64,000 bases of DNA, taken from assembly GCF_004103715.1 (NCBI RefSeq), contig NZ_CP035282.1, forward strand, positions 2,532,673 through 2,596,672, given 5' to 3'. Position 1 is the stretch's first letter; the number at the start of each line of letters is the position of its first letter. Under the pieces are notes generated by a model, which was not told the DNA's origin, made no database searches, and saw nothing but the letters and a program-made list of their open reading frames with translations. A program made the translations under genes and the position numbers. Shown piece after piece: positions 30,531 through 39,444 of this stretch. The DNA comes from Acidilutibacter cellobiosedens (GTDB lineage: Bacteria; Bacillota; Clostridia; Tissierellales; Acidilutibacteraceae).

Positions 30531-31604
30531 TTATAAAACCATTAATATTGTAAATTCACTGCCTTGTCCTTCTTTTGAAAAAGCCGTTATACTTCCGCCC
30601 TGTTCTTCCAGTATTTTTCTTGTAAGATACAATCCCACGCCCGATCCTTGAGTTTTTCTAACCCTCTCCGAATTTCCTCTGTAGAATCTGTCAAAAATCT
30701 TTCTTATATCCTTAGATGGAATACCTATGCCGTTATCGTCTATATCTATCTTTATGTAACTCTCCAATTTCTCTATAGAAATATCTATTTCTCCATTTTC
30801 ATCAGTGTATTTCACAGCATTTTCGAGAACATTAAATATAGCCTCTTTTGTCCATTTGGCATCATGGCAAATATAAATATCCTGCAAATTGTTCATTTTT
30901 ATATCTATGCCTTTTTCCGAGGCTTTTAAATAAATGCCATTAACTGCTTCGATTATTGTAGATTTAATATTATCCTTTTTCTTTTTTAACTGAATCAATC
31001 CTGTTTCCATCATTGAAATCTTAGTTAAAGAATTCAGAAGCCATTCAAGTTTATCTTCCTCATTTTTTATCCTGTTTAAAAACTCTTCTTCCTCTTCTTT
31101 ACTAATCCCATTCTCAAGTAATAACGAATTGAACACTTTTATAGATGACAGAGGCGTCCTTAGTTGATGAGAAATATCGGTTACCAGTGATTTGACATTT
31201 TCTTTTTCATCGTTTATCTCATTTAAATTTATCTGCAATCTCCTGGACATCTGAAAAAATTGAAATTCTATCCTTGACAGTATCCCCTCTTCGTTGGTAT
31301 CCGAAACAGCAGAAAAATCTCCATCCATTATCCTGTCTATCTCAAAGGATATTTTGTCGAGTTCGCCTATTATACGTTTCAATACATATATGAATGATGA
31401 AATACTTATAACTATCATTAAAACCACAATAATTATACTTTTAACCATGAATCCGTAAACCGCGGAAATTTTTACTCCATTATCCCCTAATTCTTCTATA
31501 AAAAAGTAATTATTAAAGATCATTGCAATTCCAAAGGCAATAATTGTTACCGTAAAAACAATGAATATTTTTTTTACAATCGGATCTTTTCTTAATATCA
31601 TCAT
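30531..31604 (-). CDS. Sensor histidine kinase with two membrane helices
   Basis: The 357-residue protein has a basic start, a membrane helix at about residues 12-31 and another at about 49-71. The outside loop between them is only about 17-20 residues, too short for a separate ligand domain. A HAMP-like segment follows (RIIGELDKISFEIDRIMDGD), then HisKA with DISHQLRTPLSSIK (phosphoacceptor H near 145) and HATPase_c (NVLENAVKYT, DNGIGIP, GSGVGLYLTRKILEEQGG). The start overlaps the response regulator stop. Kinases with such tiny sensor loops usually take their signal from a partner ABC transporter, which fits the neighbouring ATPase gene. Confidence 0.9.
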   Translation of the reverse strand: MMILRKDPIVKKIFIVFTVTIIAFGIAMIFNNYFFIEELGDNGVKISAVYGFMVKSIIIVVLMIVISISSFIYVLKRIIGELDKISFEIDRIMDGDFSAVSDTNEEGILSRIEFQFFQMSRRLQINLNEINDEKENVKSLVTDISHQLRTPLSSIKVFNSLLLENGISKEEEEEFLNRIKNEEDKLEWLLNSLTKISMMETGLIQLKKKKDNIKSTIIEAVNGIYLKASEKGIDIKMNNLQDIYICHDAKWTKEAIFNVLENAVKYTDENGEIDISIEKLESYIKIDIDDNGIGIPSKDIRKIFDRFYRGNSERVRKTQGSGVGLYLTRKILEEQGGSITAFSKEGQGSEFTILMVL

Positions 31605-32299
31605 TCTTTAAAACACTCCTCCGCCCAAATGTAACCCAATCCTCGTACTGTTTTTATATATTGTGGTTCAGAAGGATTTTGCTCAATTTTTTCTCTGAGC
31701 CTTCTAATATTTGTAGGAAGAGTGCTTTCATTTAAAAAATTCCCATCCCCATCCCATATTTCATTGAAAAACTGTTCTTTTATAATTACCTGATGAGGAT
31801 GATCTATGAAGCATTTAAATAGTTTAAGTTCTGTTTTCGTTAAAAACACCTCTTCCCCATCTACAAAAATTTTCATATTCCCAGGATAATATATAATATC
31901 CTTACATCGAATTTTCTCTGCTCCCCTTTTTTCTCTTCTCCTTAATACGGCATTGATCTTTGATATAAGGACCATCAAACTGAAAGGCTTGGTAACGTAG
32001 TCATCTGCCCCCAAATCATATCCTTTAACTATGTCCACTTCTTGGACACAAGCTGTAAGAAATATGATCAAAACATCCCTTATTTTTTTGACGTCCTTAC
32101 AAAACTGAAAACCATCTCCATCAGGTAAACCAATATCCAATAATATAAGATCTATTGAATTTTCATTAAAAATTTTTTTGCCTTCTTCTATTGATTTAGC
32201 GGAAAAAACATTAAACTTTTCCTTTTTTAACTTAAAACTAATCCCTCGGTTTAGGGAATCATCATCTTCAACTAATAATATATTTATTAAATTGTTCAT
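31601..32299 (-). CDS. OmpR-family response regulator
   Basis: The 232-residue product has a receiver domain (LLVEDDDSLNRG, phosphoacceptor aspartate in DLILLDIGLPDGDGF near residue 53, conserved K in DDYVTKPFSL) and a C-terminal OmpR-type winged helix (LTKTELKLFKCFIDHPHQVI, then TNIRRLREKIEQNPSEPQYI, KTVRGLGYIW). It is the first gene of a regulator-kinase-ATPase unit with a 4-base overlap to the kinase. By family it should bind direct repeats in promoters of a transporter or envelope-stress gene. Confidence 0.92.
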   Translation of the reverse strand: MNNLINILLVEDDDSLNRGISFKLKKEKFNVFSAKSIEEGKKIFNENSIDLILLDIGLPDGDGFQFCKDVKKIRDVLIIFLTACVQEVDIVKGYDLGADDYVTKPFSLMVLISKINAVLRRREKRGAEKIRCKDIIYYPGNMKIFVDGEEVFLTKTELKLFKCFIDHPHQVIIKEQFFNEIWDGDGNFLNESTLPTNIRRLREKIEQNPSEPQYIKTVRGLGYIWAEECFKE

Positions 32300-32389
32300 A
32301 ATTTCACCCTTTCCCCGTTTCTTAATCCATCATCTTTATTAAAAAACCATTTAAACTATTTATAAGATAGAATTTTATATTTAAAAATA

Positions 32390-33064
32390 TTATTTTTTCA
32401 AATTTTCTCCCAATACGGAGTCAATAACCATATCAGGTATTCCTATAGGTTCAACTATTATTTCTCCGGCAAGCTCTTCCATACCCATCAATCCCCTTTT
32501 CAGTAACTGAAAGGTAATAGTTTTAGAAGCCTTCACACAAATTCCTAAAATTTTACCTGTATTTCCGTCTAAGCCTGAAGGTATATCTATTGATATAACA
32601 TACTTTTCACTTTTATTTATAGATAAAATAACGTCTTTAAAAATGCCTTCAACATTTCTTGTAAGTCCCGTTCCAAATATGGAATCAATAATTATATCTG
32701 AATCGATTATGGAATCTTTAAATAAAGATAATTCCTCATCACTATTGATATGAACAATATCTCCATTAATGTTTTTGATTATATTATAATTAACAGAAAA
32801 ATCATTGCTTCCCCTATCCATATTACCAAGTATAAAAAATCGAGCCTTTTTCCCCTGTACCATTAGGTGTCTTCCTAATGCCAATCCGTCCCCACCATTA
32901 TTTCCAACTCCACATACAATGACAAAAGTGTTATATTTATTCATTTCTATATTCTTCAATACCTTCAATGCTGCATTCTCCATGAGAACTATTCCCGGAA
33001 TGCCTAAATTTTTAATACAATATTTATCAATTAATTTCATCTCTTCTCCGGAAACTGATATCAT
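32390..33064 (-). CDS. nnrE: NAD(P)H-hydrate epimerase
   Basis: The 224-residue product is a stand-alone YjeF N-terminal domain. It has the start VSGEEMKLIDKYCIKNLGIP, the VCGVGNNGGDGLALGRHLM loop, DSIFGTGLTRNVEG, and SIDIPSGLDGNTGKI. It repairs damaged NAD(P)H hydrates by converting the R form to the S form. In many bacteria the epimerase is fused to the ADP-dependent dehydratase; here the C-terminal kinase-like domain is missing, so that activity must be encoded elsewhere. ATG 33064 follows AAGGAGGG. It diverges from ltaE. Confidence 0.9.
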   Translation of the reverse strand: MISVSGEEMKLIDKYCIKNLGIPGIVLMENAALKVLKNIEMNKYNTFVIVCGVGNNGGDGLALGRHLMVQGKKARFFILGNMDRGSNDFSVNYNIIKNINGDIVHINSDEELSLFKDSIIDSDIIIDSIFGTGLTRNVEGIFKDVILSINKSEKYVISIDIPSGLDGNTGKILGICVKASKTITFQLLKRGLMGMEELAGEIIVEPIGIPDMVIDSVLGENLKK

Positions 33065-33149
33065 AACTAATCCCTCCTTGTAATTATATTCTGACTATAT
33101 TATATACTATAAAAACATAAAATTAAAAAAGCCTTTTTTTAAACTCATT

Positions 33150-33198
33150 ACAGAAAATTTACATTAAGGAAATTTTGATTTCCCTATGGGCCATAAAA
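33150..33198 (+). repeat. Dispersed intergenic repeat, copy A
   Basis: This stretch shares a core with copies at 34301 and 37290: ATTAAGGAAATTTTGATTTC, then CCTATGG and ATAA. GGAAA and TTTCC can pair around a short loop. It lies just upstream of the ltaE promoter (extended -10 TGATATAAT at 33224-33232). Confidence 0.65.
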
Positions 33199-33274
33199 AC
33201 CCCTGCCCTATTTTATTAAATAATGATATAATAAGAAATATTAAAATATTGATTAATAAAAGGGTGGTAAATAT

Positions 33275-34318
33275 ATGAAATCCATTGATTTAAGAAGCGA
33301 TACCGTAACCATGCCCACAGACGAAATGAGAAGAGCAATGGCCAATGCCTTAGTTGGAGACGATGTTTACGGAGATGATCCAACAGTAAATAAACTTGAA
33401 AAAATAGCTGCTGAAAAGGTAGGAAAAGAAGCCGCTTTATTCGTTCCAAGCGGAACCTTTGGTAATCAGCTTTCCCTTTTGACGCATACAAGAAGAGGTC
33501 AGGAAGTCATAATCGGAAAGGAAAACCATATAGTAGTTCATGAGGTCGGAGCATCAGCCGTAATAGCTGGAGTACAACTCAGAACTCTTAATACAACAAA
33601 TGGAACTATGTCTCCTGAAGATGTCGAAAAAGCAATAAGAAAAGATGATATACACCAACCTGAAACAGGGCTTATTTGCATAGAAAATGCTCATGGATGT
33701 GGAGCGGTAATCAAAATTGATAATCTCAAAGAAATAAAGAAAATAGCTGAAAAGTATTCTTTACCTGTTCATATGGATGGAGCAAGAATATTTAATGCAG
33801 CTATATCATTAGGAGTAGACGCAAGGGATATAGCAAAATACTGTGACACTGTTATGTTTTGCCTTTCAAAGGGTTTAGCAGCACCTATAGGTTCAATGGT
33901 TGCAGGAAATAAAAAATTTATAGATAAAGCAAGAAAAAACAGAAAACTTATGGGAGGAGGAATGAGACAAGCCGGAATAATTGCTGCAGCCGGTATAATT
34001 GCCCTTGAAAAGATGACTTTAAGACTTGAAGAAGACCATAAAAATGCAAAATATTTTGCTTCGGAATTATCTAAAATTCCCGGAATAAATGTAAGGTTTG
34101 ATAAAAATGATATAAATATGATTTTCTTTGAAATGAAGGATAATATAATCCCGGAAAAAACTTTTATAAATAAGCTGTATGAGAAAAATATCAAAATCAA
34201 TAAAGCTGAAGATGGAGAATACAGATTCGTAACTCACGCAGGAATTACAAAAGAAGATATAGGTTTTGTTATTAATTCCATAAAAGAACTAGCCCACTTA
34301 ACGGGAAATTTATATTAA
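33275..34318 (+). CDS. ltaE: Low-specificity L-threonine aldolase
   Basis: The 347-residue PLP enzyme starts IDLRSDTVTMPTDEMRRAMA, with GDDVYGDDPTVNKLE. It has the LFVPSGTFGNQLSLLTHTRR region, HMDGARIFNAAISLGVD, and the PLP lysine in MFCLSKGLAAPIGSMVAG. It splits threonine or allo-threonine to glycine and acetaldehyde in the cytosol. GGTGG precedes ATG 33275, and an extended -10 promoter lies at 33224-33232. The last codons and stop (34301-34318) lie inside copy B of a dispersed repeat, and copy A lies just before the promoter, so the gene is bracketed by direct repeats. Confidence 0.93.
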   Translation: MKSIDLRSDTVTMPTDEMRRAMANALVGDDVYGDDPTVNKLEKIAAEKVGKEAALFVPSGTFGNQLSLLTHTRRGQEVIIGKENHIVVHEVGASAVIAGVQLRTLNTTNGTMSPEDVEKAIRKDDIHQPETGLICIENAHGCGAVIKIDNLKEIKKIAEKYSLPVHMDGARIFNAAISLGVDARDIAKYCDTVMFCLSKGLAAPIGSMVAGNKKFIDKARKNRKLMGGGMRQAGIIAAAGIIALEKMTLRLEEDHKNAKYFASELSKIPGINVRFDKNDINMIFFEMKDNIIPEKTFINKLYEKNIKINKAEDGEYRFVTHAGITKEDIGFVINSIKELAHLTGNLY

Positions 34319-34346
34319 GGAAATCTTGATTTCCCTATGGATTATA
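34301..34346 (+). repeat. Dispersed intergenic repeat, copy B (overlaps end of ltaE)
   Basis: The bases from ACGGGAAATTTATATTAAGG through TTGATTTCCCTATGG match copy A with only a few differences over about 46 positions. The first 18 bases are the end of ltaE, including its stop codon. A related fragment CTATGGATTACA recurs at 34458-34469, and a piece like the left side of copy C lies at 34371-34402. Confidence 0.65.
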
Positions 34347-34472
34347 AGAAAAGCTTCTATCGAAACATTATAAGGTAGCCTTTCTTGAAACTCCTTTACG
34401 GAAAGTTCTTTTTTAATCAATATTTATTCGTTATACTTCCGTTGAGTATAAGCTTTCTATGGATTACAAAAT

Positions 34473-34505
34473 AAAAATCCTTCGATATAATTCGAAGGAT
34501 TTTTA
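34473..34505 (-). terminator. Terminator of the 6S-like RNA
   Basis: On the minus strand AAAAATCCTTCGAA and its complement TTCGAAGGATTTTT-type arm form a perfect stem (34475-34486 with 34491-34504), ending in a T run. It follows directly after the 3' end of the structured RNA. Confidence 0.8.
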
Positions 34506-34682
34506 TATCCCGCGGTGCCGTACTCCCAGCTAATTCACGCCCGCCTTTTAAAAGGTGGGTATCTGTCAGCAGCTTCTAACTTCCACTCAGAGGAGGCATG
34601 TTATAGACTGTTGAACTAAAGACTCCCATATGTCTTATGTCGGTTGAATTATATAGGCTTACGTACATCGCAGAAACGTTTC
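34505..34682 (-). ncRNA. ssrS: Probable 6S RNA
   Basis: A free-standing transcript of about 178 bases is predicted. Its promoter has TTGCAG (34713-34718) and TATAAT (34690-34695) 17 bases apart, a start near 34682 and a terminator at 34473-34505. There is no reading frame. The two ends can pair (CTGCG near the 5' end with CGCGG near the 3' end, then GTAC with GTAC), and a 3' hairpin ACCCACCTTTTAAAAGGCGG is present. The sequence GGGAGTACGGCACCGCGG at the 3' end is as I recall it from clostridial 6S RNAs. 6S RNA mimics an open promoter and holds sigma-A RNA polymerase. A covariance-model search would confirm or reject it. Confidence 0.65.
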
Positions 34683-34689
34683 TATTTAT

Positions 34690-34718
34690 ATTATAACCTC
34701 TTTTTTATTATACTGCAA
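34690..34718 (-). promoter_or_regulatory. Promoter of the 6S-like RNA
   Basis: On the minus strand the -35 box TTGCAG (34713-34718) and perfect -10 box TATAAT (34690-34695) are 17 bases apart. It lies in the gap after ftsH and points away from it. Confidence 0.75.
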
Positions 34719-34763
34719 GTAATAAGTGTTGGAATAAATATACTTTTGCGGTTAAATAAAATA

Positions 34764-36521
34764 TTAATCTTGTAAAATAATCTCATTTATCTCTTTTTCT
34801 TCTAACATTTCCTTTTCTAATAATTCAGCAGCAAGTTTTTGTAATCTATCTATATTTTTTGTCACTATATCCATCGTTTCTTCATAAAAGCCATCTATTA
34901 GCTTTCCCGCTCTTTTGACCAATTCATCGTTATTACCAATTTTATTTTCCAAAAGCACCTCATAATTTATAAGCCCTGCTTCTTCATCCATTCCAAAACT
35001 TCCAACCATGGATAAAGTCATTTCCGTAGCTTTTTTTAGATCATTAGAAGCACCTGTAGTAATATTTTCTTTTCCAAATATTATTTCCTCCGCTGCTCTT
35101 CCTCCGAGGGCAATCATTATGTTATCTACAATGTCCTTCTTTCTTTGATACATTCTGTTTGGAGGAATATTCATACTGAATCCGCCCATGCCCTTTGTGC
35201 TCGGAATGATACTTACCTTTGTAACTCTGTTCAGTGTTGAAACCATTTTTGTAACTAGGGCATGTCCTGCTTCATGATAAGCCGTAATTTCTTTATCTTT
35301 GGCTGATATACAGCTTCTATCCTTTTTCTCTTCTCCTACAAGGACTGTATAATAAGCTCTGTTTATATGGTTCATAGTAATAAAATCTTCATTTTCTCTC
35401 GCCGCCATCATCGCCGATTCATTCATGAGATTCTCCAATTTGGCTCCGCTAAAATATACGGTTTCTTGAGCAACTTTCTTCAGGTCTACGTCCGGAGCTA
35501 AAGGCTTCTTTTCTCCATGGAGTTTTAATATTCGATATCTGGCATTTATATCAGGGAGTCCTACCTCTATTTGTCTATCAAATCTTCCCGGTCTTAGAAG
35601 GGCTTCATCAAGGGTATCAATTCTATTTGTTGCAGCAACAACTATGATCCCCTCATTTTCTCTAAATCCCGACATCTCAGTTAAAAGAGCATTAAGGGTC
35701 CTATCGCTTTCCTCGCTTCCGCCTCCCACATTTCCTCTTCTTTTCTTCCCAAGAGCATCTATTTCATCGATGAATACAACACTTTTTCCTTTTTGTTTTG
35801 CTTTTGAAAAAAGGCTTCTTATCCTGCTGGCCCCCAGGCCTGCATAAACCTGTATAAAATCCGAACCCGATACTGCAAAAAACGGTACTTTTGCTTCCCC
35901 TGCCAAAGCCTTAGCCAATAACGTCTTCCCCGTTCCCGGAGGTCCATACAGGAGAACCCCTCTTGGCATTCTTGCTCCATATCTTCCGTACTTTTCAGGG
36001 TTTTTAAGAAAATCTACCAGCTCATTTAACGATTCTTTTGCTTCTTCATTCCCTGCTACATCAGCAAATGTTACTACATTTGAGTTATTCTCTATATCTT
36101 CCATGTCCGACATTATTTCAATTTCCTTTTGAGCCTGCTTTGATGCATTATTATTCATAAAATAGGCAGCTACCCCTACCGCACCAATAACCAAAAAGAA
36201 GAAAACGCTTTGCAATGTCACCAAACTACCGTTAGTCTCAATTACCTTGATATTATTTTTTAAAAGATATTCTTTAAAGTTTTCAGTTCTTGGATTATCA
36301 GTTATAAAATACTCTCCGTTTTTTAATTTGCCTGTAATTCTGGGTTCATCGCTTAAGTCAACTCTTTCAACCATATTCTTGTTTACATATTCTAAGAAAA
36401 TTTTATAAGATGTCTCTTTGTACTGATTTTCTTTATTTATATATACAAATATGCCTGAAATCAGAGCCATAGAAATTATGACAATCATTAGAACTTTTAC
36501 CTTCTTGTCCAATTTCATCAT
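34764..36521 (-). CDS. ftsH: FtsH-family ATP-dependent zinc metalloprotease
   Basis: The 585-residue protein has two membrane helices (about residues 8-27 and 105-122) around a small outside domain. The AAA module has Walker A GPPGTGKT near 194, the pore loop in [11 protein letters not shown], Walker [10 protein letters not shown] and the second region of homology [20 protein letters not shown]. The peptidase has HEAGH near 418 and a later metal-binding aspartate region ([11 protein letters not shown]). It degrades damaged or regulatory membrane and soluble proteins. It is slightly shorter than typical FtsH because the C-terminal tail is reduced. The ribosome site is GGAGGA before ATG 36521. 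Confidence 0.93.
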   Translation of the reverse strand: MMKLDKKVKVLMIVIISMALISGIFVYINKENQYKETSYKIFLEYVNKNMVERVDLSDEPRITGKLKNGEYFITDNPRTENFKEYLLKNNIKVIETNGSLVTLQSVFFFLVIGAVGVAAYFMNNNASKQAQKEIEIMSDMEDIENNSNVVTFADVAGNEEAKESLNELVDFLKNPEKYGRYGARMPRGVLLYGPPGTGKTLLAKALAGEAKVPFFAVSGSDFIQVYAGLGASRIRSLFSKAKQKGKSVVFIDEIDALGKKRRGNVGGGSEESDRTLNALLTEMSGFRENEGIIVVAATNRIDTLDEALLRPGRFDRQIEVGLPDINARYRILKLHGEKKPLAPDVDLKKVAQETVYFSGAKLENLMNESAMMAARENEDFITMNHINRAYYTVLVGEEKKDRSCISAKDKEITAYHEAGHALVTKMVSTLNRVTKVSIIPSTKGMGGFSMNIPPNRMYQRKKDIVDNIMIALGGRAAEEIIFGKENITTGASNDLKKATEMTLSMVGSFGMDEEAGLINYEVLLENKIGNNDELVKRAGKLIDGFYEETMDIVTKNIDRLQKLAAELLEKEMLEEKEINEIILQD

Positions 36522-36898
36522 ATATTCCTCCTACATCTATATAATATAAGTAAATATAAATAAATTATAGCATTAATTTACTATTATGTCTATTACCTAC
36601 ATATGGAATGATAGGAAATAAAGTAACTAAATAACCTGACCCGTAACCTTATCAGTTCAATTAGTATGTTATCAAAATATTTTGACAATCCCTTTATTTT
36701 TTGAAATTTTTGTATTATAATAAAATTAGTAACATTTATATATGATTAAAGGATAATATTTGTATTTATTTCAATAAAAATTATATTTGTATATAGAACT
36801 TACCTCAAAATAATAATCTCTTATATTAAAGTGGTTAAGAGAGGACAATCCTTTTATATAGAGCATGTCCATCCAATATATTTTAAGGAGGTGACGAA

Positions 36899-36970
36899 AT
36901 GTCCACACTGTTAAAGTCAAGTATTGAAAAAAAGTCGCTTTTTCTTCCAGCTTTAATATTCGGAGGATAG
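36899..36970 (+). pseudogene. Truncated start of a membrane-protein gene, or a leader peptide
   Basis: AAGGAGGTGACGAA precedes an ATG at 36899 and 23 codons that read MSTLLKSSIEKKSLFLPALI then FGG and TAG. The basic stretch followed by a hydrophobic one is like the start of a secondary transporter (for example of the BCCT type), but nothing after the stop continues it in any frame I can read. It is best explained as the stump of a deleted transporter gene; a leader peptide is the alternative. Confidence 0.45.
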
Positions 36971-37289
36971 GAAATCGTTGTCTTGAAATTAGTACCGATA
37001 TATAATATCAATATATTATAGCTAAACAACTATACCATTATATATACTCTTCTATATATTTTGACACCACTTTAAAATCTAACTATCTTAGAAATTATTT
37101 TTCTTTAACAGAAATAATCCTATTCTAATAACTATAAGCAGACATTACTTTTCATTATAACATATTTAAAATTAATTTTCTTAAATGGTGATTTATAATA
37201 TATTTTTCTATGTTAATATTTTCACTACTATATTTCAATATCAAAATTTAGAATATGCACAATTATTAAGGAAGTCTTTTTTTGAAACC

Positions 37290-37332
37290 CATTTATGTAA
37301 GGAAAAACATGATTTCCCTATGGGTTATAAAA
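37290..37332 (+). repeat. Dispersed intergenic repeat, copy C
   Basis: It contains TGATTTCCCTATGGGTTATA, as in copies A and B. AACCCAT at its left can pair with ATGGGTT at its right, and GGAAA with TTTCC inside, giving a nested hairpin. The left flank AAGGAAGTCTTTTTTTGAAA (37269-37288) resembles sequences at 33130, 34371 and 42046. It ends directly before the cstA ribosome site. Confidence 0.6.
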
Positions 37333-37355
37333 ATTAATTGAGAGAGGTGAGTATT

Positions 37356-39080
37356 TTGAATATATTAATCGTTGTTGTTGGAGCAGCTATTATTTTCTAT
37401 ATAGCATATATTACCTACGGAAAGTTCTTGGCAAATAAAATTTTTAAATTAGACGATTCAATCAAAACACCGGCAGTTGAATTAAACGACGGACAAGATT
37501 ATGTCCCTATAAAAAAGAGTATGCTTATGGGCCAGCATTTCTCGGCTATAGCAGCAGCAGGCCCCATAAACGGTCCTATTCTTGCAGGTACTATATTCGG
37601 CTGGGTTCCCGCCCTTCTGTGGATCCTTATAGGTACAATCTTTATTGGCGGCGTTCACGATATGGGTACTCTTGTAGCATCTGTAAGGCATAAAGCACGA
37701 TCAATTGCTGAAGTAATCAGAACGAATGTTTCAAAACGGGCATGGTTGCTTTTTATGCTTTTTATATGGATAACTCTCGTATATATTATTGTTGCGTTTA
37801 CAGATATTACTGCGAGTTCATTTGTAGGTACCGTAGAACTTGAATCTGGAGAACAAGTTGCAGGTGCCGCAATTGCAGCTTCATCCATTCTTTATCTTAT
37901 TCTGCCAATAATTATGGGACTTCTAATGAAATATACCAAGCTTAAAGAAAATATCGCGCTTTTAATATTCCTTCCTCTTGTTGGAGTTGCAATTTGGGCA
38001 GGGCGTTATATACCGATTTCATTGCCAATTGCTGATATCCTTCTTCAGCAAAAAGTATGGGGAGTTCTTATTTTAATTTATTGTTTCATCGCATCTATTT
38101 TACCAATGTGGTTAGTTTTACAACCTCGTGGTGCTATAGGAGGATATTTCCTTTATGCATCCCTTATTGCTGCTGCAATCGGTATAATCTTTGGCGGATA
38201 CCACATACAATTCCCCGCTTTTACAAATCTTGCTGCAGACGGCAGTATTGGTAGCGGCTTCTGGTTCCCAATGTTTCCCGTATTATTTATTACCATAGCC
38301 TGTGGTGCTTGTTCCGGATTCCATTCTCTTGTTTCATCCGGTACAACTTCTAAGCAGTTGGCAAAAGAAAGTGATGCTAAACCTATAGGATACGGGGCAA
38401 TGTTACTTGAAGGTATGGTTGCAGTAGTTTCTCTTGCTTGTCTCATGATCCTATCTAAGGATTCTCCTATGGTTTCAAAAGCGCCAAACTTTATTTATGC
38501 ATCAGGAATAGGCAGCTTCTTGGAACTTATAGGTATCCCGGGAGTTTACGGCGTAAGTTTTGGACTTATGGCCTTTACTACATTTGTTTATGATACATTG
38601 GATGTATGTACACGACTTGGCCGTTACATTATACAGGAACTTACCGGTTGGAAAGATTTAAAAGGTAAAATTATAGGCACATTGCTTACAGCCGGCATCC
38701 CTATCTTCTTTATATTCCAAACAATGGTTGATGCAAACGGTAATGCTATACCCGCATGGAAAACATTCTGGAATACATTCGGCGCATCAAACCAACTTTT
38801 AGCTGCACTTGCCTTAATTGGTGTTACGGTATGGCTCTTCAAAACAAATAGTAAATCGAAGGCATGGCTTGTTTCCTTCATACCTGCTTCAATAATGTTC
38901 ATAATGTCAAATTGGGCATTAGTCAGAGATGTAATTAACGGATGGGTCAAAGGGCAGGGGCACCCGTCAATACCGATTGTTTCAATGATATTAATCATAC
39001 TTTCAGTCCTTGTTGCAGTTGAAACATATAACGCACTCATAATTGTTCCAAAAAAACTAAAAGCTCAGAAAGCCTCATAA
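37356..39080 (+). CDS. cstA: CstA-family peptide/pyruvate transporter
   Basis: The protein of about 574 residues is highly hydrophobic with some 14-16 membrane helices. CstA marks are GQHFSAIAAAGPINGPILAG near residue 50, HDMGTLVASVRHKARSIAEV, GACSGFHSLVSSGTTSKQLA near 310, and FVYDTLDVCTRLGRYI with SNQLLAALALIGV. The start is TTG 37356 after AGAGAGGTGA; an earlier in-frame TTG at 37338 precedes the ribosome site. CstA proteins take up peptides or pyruvate when carbon is scarce. It is a single-gene unit with a terminator on the 3' side, which suits a peptide fermenter. Confidence 0.93.
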   Translation: MNILIVVVGAAIIFYIAYITYGKFLANKIFKLDDSIKTPAVELNDGQDYVPIKKSMLMGQHFSAIAAAGPINGPILAGTIFGWVPALLWILIGTIFIGGVHDMGTLVASVRHKARSIAEVIRTNVSKRAWLLFMLFIWITLVYIIVAFTDITASSFVGTVELESGEQVAGAAIAASSILYLILPIIMGLLMKYTKLKENIALLIFLPLVGVAIWAGRYIPISLPIADILLQQKVWGVLILIYCFIASILPMWLVLQPRGAIGGYFLYASLIAAAIGIIFGGYHIQFPAFTNLAADGSIGSGFWFPMFPVLFITIACGACSGFHSLVSSGTTSKQLAKESDAKPIGYGAMLLEGMVAVVSLACLMILSKDSPMVSKAPNFIYASGIGSFLELIGIPGVYGVSFGLMAFTTFVYDTLDVCTRLGRYIIQELTGWKDLKGKIIGTLLTAGIPIFFIFQTMVDANGNAIPAWKTFWNTFGASNQLLAALALIGVTVWLFKTNSKSKAWLVSFIPASIMFIMSNWALVRDVINGWVKGQGHPSIPIVSMILIILSVLVAVETYNALIIVPKKLKAQKAS

Positions 39081-39091
39081 GTTCTTAATAT

Positions 39092-39144
39092 AAAAGGACT
39101 AAGAAGATTTATTTAAAATACAAATCTCACCTTAGTCCTTTTAT
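39092..39144. terminator. Bidirectional terminator after cstA
   Basis: AAAAGGACTAAG (39092-39103) and CTTAGTCCTTTT (39131-39142) form a perfect 12-bp stem with A and T runs on both sides. It serves cstA and the convergent small gene. Confidence 0.85.
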
Positions 39145-39153
39145 TTAATTTCG

Positions 39154-39444
39154 TTACTGATTACCCTTCTTTATAGTTTTCAACACCATATCCAGTTTTT
39201 CTCTCTGTTCGGCATCTAATAAAGGTCTTATATTATTGAGCTTTTCAATAAGTTCATTATATTCATCCTCTCCCATTGTCTCCTTCATTTGTTTATTAAT
39301 CTTTATTATTTCAAAGAATATTTCATCTTCAGATTTATCTGAGTAATCTTCAGCCATATCTCTAATTTGGTTTATCTGCTCTTCTGTAGGACTCGTATCT
39401 TTCATTTGTTCAATTATATTTTTTAAATCTTCATTACTTTCCAT
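39154..39444 (-). CDS. Small acidic helical protein of unknown function
   Basis: The 96-residue protein starts at ATG 39444 (MESNEDLKNIIEQMKD), six bases after GGGAGGA. It is acidic, fully soluble and predicted helical, with spaced heptads (IDQ-type segments such as EEQINQIRDMAEDYSDKSED). I do not recognise the family. It diverges from the 198-residue protein gene at 39581, with 136 bases between their starts, so the two may share a control region. It ends at the shared terminator of cstA. Confidence 0.65.
   Translation of the reverse strand: MESNEDLKNIIEQMKDTSPTEEQINQIRDMAEDYSDKSEDEIFFEIIKINKQMKETMGEDEYNELIEKLNNIRPLLDAEQREKLDMVLKTIKKGNQ

Larger units (their letters stand above)
36522..37355. 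other. Long gene-poor stretch with a truncated reading frame
   Basis: About 830 bases separate ftsH from cstA. They hold a 23-codon reading frame with a perfect ribosome site (36899-36970), a copy of the dispersed repeat (37290-37332), and otherwise AT-rich sequence with no clear gene, RNA or terminator. The contrast with the tight spacing elsewhere suggests that a gene was lost here. Confidence 0.5.

Noticed and set aside
32805-33083. Plus-strand reading frame over nnrE
   Set aside because: It mirrors nnrE in another frame; nnrE has all conserved motifs.
34505-34682. A T-box or other riboswitch at this position
   Set aside because: There is no T-box core and no gene follows in the direction of transcription; it ends in its own terminator.
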